Shown: positions 57,973 to 64,000 of the stretch, one piece after another
Layout: each line of letters opens with the position of its first letter
How positions within the stretch are numbered: the stretch's first letter is position 1
Source of the DNA: Lysobacterales bacterium
Lineage (GTDB): Bacteria; Pseudomonadota; Gammaproteobacteria; Xanthomonadales; Rhodanobacteraceae
Reading direction: 5' to 3'
Assembly: GCA_021324945.1 (NCBI GenBank)
Contig: JAJPID010000063.1
Coordinates: 1 to 64,000 of the forward strand
DNA length: 64,000 nucleotides
Position numbers and translations under genes: made by a program
The notes under the pieces: generated by a model
What the model saw: only the letters and a program-made list of their open reading frames with translations
Databases searched by the model: none
What the model was told of the DNA's origin: nothing

Positions 57973-59406
57973 TCACCGCATCGCCTGCGCCAGCGCCGCC
58001 AGAAAGGCTTTGCGCCACGCGGTGATGTCGTGTTCTTTCAGATAATCGAACATCGCCTGCCAGCGTTCGCGGCGTTCGGGTAGCGGCATGGTGAGGCCGC
58101 GCTCGATCGCGGCGACCAGTTCGTCGATGTCGTAGGGGTTGATGCAGAGCGCGGAGTCGAGTTCGCGCGCGGCGCCGGCGAAGTGCGAGAGCACCAGCAC
58201 GCCGGGATCGTGCGGCGCCTGCGCGGCGACGTATTCCTTGGCGACGAGGTTCATGCCGTCGCGCAGCGGCGTGACCAGCGCCAGTTTCGACATGCGGCAG
58301 AAACCGGCCAGCGTGTTGTGCTGGAAGCTGCGGTTGACGTAGCGGATCGGCACCCAGTCCGGCTCGGCGTAGCGGCCGTTGATGGCGCCGGCCATCCGCT
58401 CCAGACGCGTGCGCAGTTCGCGATATTCCGGAACCTCCTGACGCGAAGGCGGCGCGATCTGCAGGAATGAAACCTTGGCGCGCCAATTCGGATGCGTGCC
58501 GAGGAAACGGCCGAAGGCTTCGAAGCGTTTCGGCAATCCCTTCGAATAATCCAGACGGTCGATGCCGATGGCGAGATCGCGCCCCTCCAGGCTGCCGCGC
58601 AGACGTTCGCTGGCCGCGCTGCGCACCGCGCTGGCGGCCTGTTTCGCCACGCGTTCGGTGTCGATGCTGATCGGAAAGGCCGCGCTGCGGAACGTGCGGC
58701 CGTCGCGCATGCGCACACGGCCGTCGCGCTCGACTTTCGCGCCGCATTCCTCGCGCAAGTAGTCGTGCAGCGCGCGTACATCGTCCTTCGTTTGCAGGCC
58801 GACCAGATCGTAATCGCCGAAGGTCGAAAACAATTCCTCGTGGCCGGGCAGGGTGTTCAACAACTGCGCCGGCGGCAGCGGGATGTGCAGGAAGAAACCG
58901 ATCGGCGCCTCCACGCCAAGCTTGCGCAATTCAGAGGCCAGCGGGATCAGGTGATAATCGTGCACCCACACGCGATCGCGCTTGCGCAGCAGCGGCGCGA
59001 GCCGCTGCGCGAACAGCTTGTTCACTTCGAGATAGCCGGCGTGCTGCTCGCGGCTGTAATCGACCAAGTTGGGCTGGAAGTGCAGCAGCGGCCACAGCGT
59101 GCGGTTGGCGAAGCCGAGATAATACGCGTCGTATTCGGCGCGGGTGAGATCGAGCAGCGCGTATTCGATGTTGCCGTCGCGCTGCTCGCGCAGCTCGCGC
59201 GAGCCGGGCGTGACGATCCTGCCGCTCCAGCCGAACCAGAGCCCGCCGGTTTCGGAGAGCGCGGACTGCATTGCCGCCGCCAGGCCGCCCGCGCGCGATT
59301 CCTTCGGCAAGGCGACGCGATTGGAGATGACGACCAACCGCCCTTTCGAACGTTCCCCTTCCGGGTCTCGCCCATTTGAAGCAGGGCTCACAGGATGTCG
59401 CTCCAT
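57973..59406 (-). CDS. otsA: alpha,alpha-trehalose-phosphate synthase OtsA
   Basis: A 477-residue GT20 enzyme that joins UDP-glucose and glucose-6-P. The N-terminal RLVVISNRVALPKES, the HDYHLIPLA loop, the sugar-phosphate RLDYSKG motif and the nucleotide-binding PLRDGMNLVAKEYVAAQ are all present. ATG 59406 overlaps the end of the GH15 gene by 19 bp. otsB lies upstream, so both synthesis steps are in one minus-strand operon. Confidence 0.96.
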   Translation of the reverse strand: MERHPVSPASNGRDPEGERSKGRLVVISNRVALPKESRAGGLAAAMQSALSETGGLWFGWSGRIVTPGSRELREQRDGNIEYALLDLTRAEYDAYYLGFANRTLWPLLHFQPNLVDYSREQHAGYLEVNKLFAQRLAPLLRKRDRVWVHDYHLIPLASELRKLGVEAPIGFFLHIPLPPAQLLNTLPGHEELFSTFGDYDLVGLQTKDDVRALHDYLREECGAKVERDGRVRMRDGRTFRSAAFPISIDTERVAKQAASAVRSAASERLRGSLEGRDLAIGIDRLDYSKGLPKRFEAFGRFLGTHPNWRAKVSFLQIAPPSRQEVPEYRELRTRLERMAGAINGRYAEPDWVPIRYVNRSFQHNTLAGFCRMSKLALVTPLRDGMNLVAKEYVAAQAPHDPGVLVLSHFAGAARELDSALCINPYDIDELVAAIERGLTMPLPERRERWQAMFDYLKEHDITAWRKAFLAALAQAMR

Positions 59407-61364
59407 TTGGTCGAGAGCGAGCGCGCGGCGTTGATCAGGCCGACCATCGAATAGGTCTGCGGGAAATTGCCCCACAGTTCGCCGGTTTCCGGATCAAGAT
59501 CCTCGGACATCAGGCCGAGCGGATTGCGCATCGAAAGCAGTTTCTCGAACAGCTCGCGCGCTTCGTCGGTGCGACCGATCGCGATCAGCGCCTCGACGTA
59601 CCAGAAATTGCAGACGATGAAACTGGTTTTCGGCGCGCCGAAGTCGTCGGGTTTGGCATAGCGCAGCAGGAAACCGTCGCGCATCAGCTTCTCGCCGACC
59701 ATCTGTACCGTCTTGACGAAACGGGGATCACCAGCCTCGATGAAGCGCAAGCCCTCCAGCAGCAACAGGCTGGCATCGAGATCGTCGCTGCCGAAGGATT
59801 CGACGAAGTAACCGTCCTGGTGTACGGCGTGTTTCAGCACGATGCCGCGGATGCGCTCAGCGCGGCGGTGCCAGAAGCGCGCGCGTTCCTCCAGTTTCAG
59901 CCAGCCGGCGATGCGCGCCAGACGGTCGCAGGCGACCCAGCACATCACGGCGGAATAGGTGTGCACGGATTCGCGCCCGCGCAGTTCCCACAAACCGGCA
60001 TCGGGTTGATCGAAGAGTTTGTATGCCGCTTCGCCGCAGCGTTCCAGGCGCTTGAAGGCGGTTTCGTCGCCCGGCGAAACCAGCCGGCGGTCGCAGAACA
60101 TCTGTGTGGCCGCCAACACCACGCTGCCGTAGATGTCGTTCTGCTGCTGCTTCCAGGCCTCGTTGCCGACCCGCACCGGCCCCATGCCGCGATAGCCTTT
60201 CAGATGCGGTTCCTGACGTTCGGGCAATTCGTCCTGGAAATGGATACCGTATACCGGCGCCATGCGGTCGCCTTTCATGGCGAGGTTGTAGATGTAGCGC
60301 ATGTACTCTTCCATGCTGCGCGTGGCGCTGAGGCGATTCAGCGCCCGCACCGAGAGCGCCGCATCGCGCGGCCAGCAATATCGGTAATCCCAGGTGCGCA
60401 TGGTGCCGGGCGCTTCCGGGATCGATGTCGTCATCGCCGCGATGATCGCGCCGGTGCCTTCGTATTGACATAACTTCAATGTGACGGCGGCGCGAATCAC
60501 TGCTTCCTGCCACTCCGCGGGGATCGATAGATAGCGCGCCCACTCGTGCCAGTAGTCGAGCGTGGCGTCCAGCGCTTCGCGAAAATAGTGCCCGGGCGAT
60601 TCGTGCAGTGTTTCGTCGGTGCCCATCACGAGGTGCACTTCGCCGTCCAGCAGGAACGGCAGCTCGTCGCGCAGCATCGGCAGTTGCGCGTCGGTGGTGA
60701 TGCGCAGCGTGAGCGGATCGAGCATGAAGCGCAGGTGATTTGAACCGAAGGTGCGCTCGGGCTTGCGCGCGCCGTAGCCGGTGAGCGGCCGCAGGCGCAA
60801 GCGAATGCGGGGCGAACCGGAGACCGGCCGCAGCCGCCGCAGGATCTGCATCGGATGGAAGATGCGGCCGTGCCGCTTGTAGCGCGGCGCGAGATCGGTG
60901 ATCTCCACCTGCGCGCCGTCCTTCGCCGTCAGGCGCGTCACCAGCACCGCGCTGTTGTTCACGTACCATTGCTCGTGGCCGGTTTCGTTTTCCAGCTCGA
61001 TATCGAAGAAGCCGGCTTCGCCGATCCGCGGCGAGAGCAGCGAGCAGAACACAGGATCGCCGTCGAATGCCGGCACGCAGTGCCAAACGATCCGGCCGCG
61101 GCCGTCGATCAGCGCGTTGATGGTGCCGTTGCCGATGATGCCGAGATCGAGATTGGCCTGCTGCGGCCGCGAGCGCATCGCTCCGGCTTTCTGCTGCGCG
61201 TCGTGTTCGGATGCGCGTTGTTTGCGGCTGAGCGGTTTGGCCGGCTTGGCCTTGAGCTTGTCGGTCGCGTTCCGCTTCGCTGTATTTTTCTTGGCCGATG
61301 CGCGTTCGCCTTTGGTCGGGCGTTTGCGTTTCGATGCGGAAGAAGACTTGGTTGACTTGGCCAC
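59388..61364 (-). CDS. glycoside hydrolase family 15 protein (trehalase/glucoamylase-like)
   Basis: A 658-residue protein. The GH15 fold begins near 70 (LDLGIIGNGTINALIDGRGR), with the YRYCWPRDAALSVRAL region typical of the family and WELRGRESVHTYS. Some GH15 enzymes are trehalases. The place between otsB and otsA favours that role over glucoamylase, but this is inference. The first 65 residues are rich in Lys, Arg, Ala and Ser, like a histone tail. GTG 61364 has a good AAGGAG 6 bases upstream, which supports this long N-terminus. Confidence 0.85.
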   Translation of the reverse strand: MAKSTKSSSASKRKRPTKGERASAKKNTAKRNATDKLKAKPAKPLSRKQRASEHDAQQKAGAMRSRPQQANLDLGIIGNGTINALIDGRGRIVWHCVPAFDGDPVFCSLLSPRIGEAGFFDIELENETGHEQWYVNNSAVLVTRLTAKDGAQVEITDLAPRYKRHGRIFHPMQILRRLRPVSGSPRIRLRLRPLTGYGARKPERTFGSNHLRFMLDPLTLRITTDAQLPMLRDELPFLLDGEVHLVMGTDETLHESPGHYFREALDATLDYWHEWARYLSIPAEWQEAVIRAAVTLKLCQYEGTGAIIAAMTTSIPEAPGTMRTWDYRYCWPRDAALSVRALNRLSATRSMEEYMRYIYNLAMKGDRMAPVYGIHFQDELPERQEPHLKGYRGMGPVRVGNEAWKQQQNDIYGSVVLAATQMFCDRRLVSPGDETAFKRLERCGEAAYKLFDQPDAGLWELRGRESVHTYSAVMCWVACDRLARIAGWLKLEERARFWHRRAERIRGIVLKHAVHQDGYFVESFGSDDLDASLLLLEGLRFIEAGDPRFVKTVQMVGEKLMRDGFLLRYAKPDDFGAPKTSFIVCNFWYVEALIAIGRTDEARELFEKLLSMRNPLGLMSEDLDPETGELWGNFPQTYSMVGLINAARSLSTKWSDIL

Positions 61365-61385
61365 GATGGCTCCTTATCAAAGAGA

Positions 61386-62162
61386 TCAAATGATGCGCCG
61401 CGCCACACCGCGTACCCAGGCACGCACGGCGGCGGGATCAGGCAGCGCGAAATTCGCTTGCGTCGGGCGTCGCGCGCCGACGATCACGCTGACGCCGCCG
61501 CGGGCATTGGTTTCCGCGAAGGCATGTTCGTCGGTGAGATCATCGCCAAGCATCCACGGCTGCCGCCCGCGAAAGGGCGCGCTTTCCATCAGCGCGGCCA
61601 ACGCGGTGCCCTTGTCGAACTCCGCGGGTTTCAATTCCACTACGTGGTTTCCGTGCTGCAAGGCGTAACCGCTGCCCGCGTGGCGCAGCAATTCCTGCGC
61701 GAGCGCTTCGACTTCCGCGCGCCGTGCCGGCGCATTGCGGTAATGCAGCGCCAGCGCCTGCCGCTTGTCTTCCAGCAGCACGCCGGGCAAATCCGCGATG
61801 CGCGACTGGGCCAGCGTGCGTAGCGAGCGGATGCGCGTCTCGCCGCGGTTTTCGCGCACGCTGCCGTCGGCGTGCCGCAATTGCGCGCCGTGCAGACCGG
61901 CGGCGGCGTGGTCGCGCCAATCGAATAGTTGATCGATCTGTTGCAGCGAGCGTCCGCTCAGCAGCGCCACCGCGCCATGCAGGCGCTCGCGCAAGCTCGC
62001 CAGGTCCTCGTGCAGCCGTGCGTCGACGTGCACACCCTGCGGCGTGGATGAGAAGTCCAGCAGCGTGCCGTCGACGTCCACAAACAGCGCCCAGCCATCG
62101 TCCGCACCGGGATCGGGCGGAGCGGGGAGGACATCGGTGGATTGGCGATCGGTGGTCGGCAC
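61386..62162 (-). CDS. otsB: trehalose-6-phosphate phosphatase OtsB
   Basis: A 258-residue HAD phosphatase. The nucleophile motif is FVDVDGTLLDF with D29 and D31, followed by ALLSGRS and the MLGDDLTDEHAF motif. It turns trehalose-6-P into trehalose. GTG 62162 is the likely start, although its ribosome-binding site is weak. It leads the otsB-GH15-otsA operon. Confidence 0.94.
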   Translation of the reverse strand: MPTTDRQSTDVLPAPPDPGADDGWALFVDVDGTLLDFSSTPQGVHVDARLHEDLASLRERLHGAVALLSGRSLQQIDQLFDWRDHAAAGLHGAQLRHADGSVRENRGETRIRSLRTLAQSRIADLPGVLLEDKRQALALHYRNAPARRAEVEALAQELLRHAGSGYALQHGNHVVELKPAEFDKGTALAALMESAPFRGRQPWMLGDDLTDEHAFAETNARGGVSVIVGARRPTQANFALPDPAAVRAWVRGVARRII

Positions 62163-62242
62163 CTCGATCCGTCAAAGTGGCCCGACCGAATATTCTGCCG
62201 CATCGGTTGTGAACGGCCAAACCACAATCGCGGTTCGACCGA

Positions 62243-62992
62243 TCAGTGTAGCATCGCGTTCACGACCTCATGCACCTGCTGCGCGAGTTTCTGACGATCG
62301 TGCGGTTGCAAGCCGAGCGTGGAAATAGGTTCGCCGATGCGGACGATGATCGTGCCCGGCCGCACCTGGAATCCAGAGGGGCGCAACACCGCGCCGGAAC
62401 CTTCGATCGCCACCGGCACCACCGGCACCTGCGCCTCGATCGCGGCTTGGAAGGCGCCGCCCTTGAACGGCCGCAATGCACCGTCCCGACTGCGCGTGCC
62501 TTCCGGAAACGCGCAGAGACTCGCGCCTTCGCGCAGCAGGTGCGCCGCCGCGCGCAGGTTGCGCGAGGCATCGCGCGCTTTGCCGCGCTCAATGAACACC
62601 ATGCCCATCGCGGCCGCATACCAGCCGATGAACGGCACCTTGCGTAGTTCCTGTTTCAGCACGAAACGCAGCGGTATCGGCAGCGCACGGAACAATGCGC
62701 AGATGTCGATGATGGACTGATGATTGGCCACGAATACGTGCGGCCGCGAGAAATTCACGTGCTCCAGACCTTCCACGCGCAAACGTGCCAGTGCGCCGTG
62801 CAGCAGGCCCGGCGCCCACAGCCGCGCCGCCATGCGCAATGGCAGATGCGTGCGGCCGCCGTTTGCGGCTTTGACGATCAGCGCCAGCACGATGCAGCCG
62901 GCGGTCCAGGCGATCGTGTAGATCAATTGCAGCGCGTTCAATGCCTTCCAGCCGAGGCGCATCGGCCACGCGCTCCCCGATCCGGCGTTCAT
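62243..62992 (-). CDS. plsC: 1-acyl-sn-glycerol-3-phosphate acyltransferase (PlsC family)
   Basis: A membrane acyltransferase of about 249 residues. The catalytic HX4D motif is in ANHQSIID, the glycerol-3-phosphate site in FPEGTRSRDG, and VPVVPVAIEG follows. A membrane helix lies near the N-terminus. It makes phosphatidic acid from lysophosphatidic acid. ATG 62992 gives the family length. An open frame extends to 63088, but into the clpB promoter region. Confidence 0.92.
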   Translation of the reverse strand: MNAGSGSAWPMRLGWKALNALQLIYTIAWTAGCIVLALIVKAANGGRTHLPLRMAARLWAPGLLHGALARLRVEGLEHVNFSRPHVFVANHQSIIDICALFRALPIPLRFVLKQELRKVPFIGWYAAAMGMVFIERGKARDASRNLRAAAHLLREGASLCAFPEGTRSRDGALRPFKGGAFQAAIEAQVPVVPVAIEGSGAVLRPSGFQVRPGTIIVRIGEPISTLGLQPHDRQKLAQQVHEVVNAMLH

Positions 62993-63061
62993 CACCACGC
63001 TCACGCTCGCCCTCACGAATACTCTGTCGGACAAAATCATATGATGGGCCACTCGCCCGTG

Positions 63062-63090
63062 CTTGAAGCAGCACGAGCTCGGCCGCATCT
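63062..63090 (+). promoter_or_regulatory. candidate sigma-32 heat-shock promoter of clpB
   Basis: CTTGAAG (63062-63068) matches the sigma-32 -35 element CTTGAAA at six of seven bases. After 14 bp, CCGCATCT (63083-63090) matches CCCCATNT at all but one position. The clpB ATG is 31 bp further on, a suitable leader length. clpB is a known sigma-32 target in proteobacteria. Confidence 0.7.
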
Positions 63091-63120
63091 TGTCCGCTCG
63101 ACTTTTCTGCAGAGGTCGCC

Positions 63121-64000
63121 ATGCGCACCGACAAACTCACCTCACGTTTCCAGCAGGCGCTGTCCGACGCACAATCGATCGCGGTCGGGCGCGACAACAA
63201 CATGCTGGAGCCGGCGCACGTGCTGGCCGCGCTGCTGGACCAGCAGGGCGGTTCGACCGCGCCCATGCTGGCGCAGGCCGGCGTCAACGTGCCGCTGCTG
63301 CGCGAGCGTGTGGGCGAAATCCTGCAACGCCTGCCGCGGGTGTCCGGACAGGAAGGCAACATCAATGTCAGCAACGAGCTGACGCGGCTGTTCAATCTCA
63401 CCGACAAGCTGGCGCAGCAGCGCGGCGATCAGTTCATCGCCAGCGAATTGTTCGTGCTGGCGTGTCTGGAAGATCGCGGCGAGGTCGGTGCGGCGTTGAA
63501 GGCCGCCGGCGCCAACAAGCAAAACATCAACGCGGCGATTGACAAGCTGCGCGGCGGCGAAAAAGTGCAATCGGAAAACGCCGAAGACCAGCGTCAGGCG
63601 CTGGAGAAATTCACCATCGATCTCACCGCGCGCGCCGAAACCGGCAAGCTCGATCCGGTGATCGGCCGCGACGAGGAGATCCGCCGCGTGGTGCAGGTGC
63701 TGCAGCGGCGCACCAAGAACAATCCCGTGCTGATCGGCGATCCGGGCGTCGGCAAGACCGCGATCGTGGAAGGTCTGGCGCAGCGCATCGTCAACGGCGA
63801 AGTGCCCGAAGGCCTGCGCGACAAGCGCGTGCTGGCGCTGGACATGGGCGCGCTGATCGCCGGCGCCAAGTTCCGCGGCGAGTTCGAGGAGAGACTGAAG
63901 GGTGTGTTGAACGACCTTGCCAAACAAGAAGGCCGGATCATTCTCTTCATCGACGAGTTGCACACGATGGTCGGCGCCGGCAAGGCCGAAGGCGCGATGG
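63121..64000 (+). CDS. clpB: ATP-dependent disaggregase ClpB, 5' part (cut by the window edge)
   Basis: The first 293 or so codons of ClpB. The N-terminal domain covers about 1-145 ([20 protein letters not shown]) and the first AAA+ domain follows, with Walker [10 protein letters not shown] at about 206-214 and the Walker B region [14 protein letters not shown] near the edge. ClpB solubilises protein aggregates with DnaK. ATG 63121 has AGAGG upstream and a candidate heat-shock promoter before that. The reading frame is open to the last base. Confidence 0.96.
   Translation, partial: MRTDKLTSRFQQALSDAQSIAVGRDNNMLEPAHVLAALLDQQGGSTAPMLAQAGVNVPLLRERVGEILQRLPRVSGQEGNINVSNELTRLFNLTDKLAQQRGDQFIASELFVLACLEDRGEVGAALKAAGANKQNINAAIDKLRGGEKVQSENAEDQRQALEKFTIDLTARAETGKLDPVIGRDEEIRRVVQVLQRRTKNNPVLIGDPGVGKTAIVEGLAQRIVNGEVPEGLRDKRVLALDMGALIAGAKFRGEFEERLKGVLNDLAKQEGRIILFIDELHTMVGAGKAEGAM

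Overview
The window is about 64 kb of dense, GC-rich chromosome from a gammaproteobacterium that looks like a member of the Xanthomonadales, probably Rhodanobacteraceae-like. The assignment rests on gene content: a fused aspartokinase/diaminopimelate decarboxylase (LysC-LysA), the MurD2/MurL alternative route to D-Glu in peptidoglycan, a regulatory PTS with HPr kinase next to rapZ and rpoN, and a chromosomal integron integrase. The genus is not fixed by this sequence.

Layout. 1-1200: integron integrase with a candidate recombination site cut by the left edge. 1242-3910: Fe-S helicase and TsaB. 3907-14459 (minus strand): PtsI, HPr, mannose-type EIIA, RapZ, HPr kinase, ribosome hibernation factor, sigma-54, then LptB/LptA/LptC and KdsC/KdsD for LPS. 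14645-22074: IbaG, MurA, a DUF3108 protein, PurN/PurM, a DUF2066 protein, a CDP-alcohol phosphatidyltransferase, a PerM-like permease and Hda. 22195-32113: a broken glutaredoxin-like gene, the muramic-acid salvage pair MurU/AmgK, CysD/CysNC, BamD, RluD, PgeF and two oxygenase-fold proteins. 32217-38303: a DUF202 gene with an in-frame amber codon, LysC-LysA, MurL and MurD2. 38361-53944: DUF4019 protein, M13 peptidase, HrpA, RelA, a TPR protein, a sugar epimerase, a glycosyltransferase and PBP1b. 54615-57966: a broken RHS/YD-repeat polymorphic-toxin locus. 57973-62162: trehalose genes otsA, GH15 and otsB. 62243-64000: an acyltransferase and the 5' part of clpB.

Envelope biology dominates. Peptidoglycan precursor synthesis (MurA, MurD2, MurL, LysA), salvage (AmgK, MurU), editing (PgeF) and polymerisation (PBP1b) sit with LPS transport and Kdo genes and with BamD. 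The PTS proteins have no sugar permease here and are linked to rpoN, hpf and rapZ, which suggests regulation rather than uptake.

The most unusual material is the RHS locus. It has a Sec-signal stump, a displaced tip carrying a metzincin-type HExxHxxGxxD motif followed by a lipoprotein candidate for immunity, a second RHS core with a glycine-rich tip followed by a two-helix membrane protein, and a third core fragment, all linked by direct repeats. Two families of intergenic palindromes also stand out: six elements whose arms have 7-bp periodicity and sit at gene ends, and a three-hairpin element found before both murU and cysNC.

All assignments come from reading the sequence and from family knowledge. 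No database search was run.
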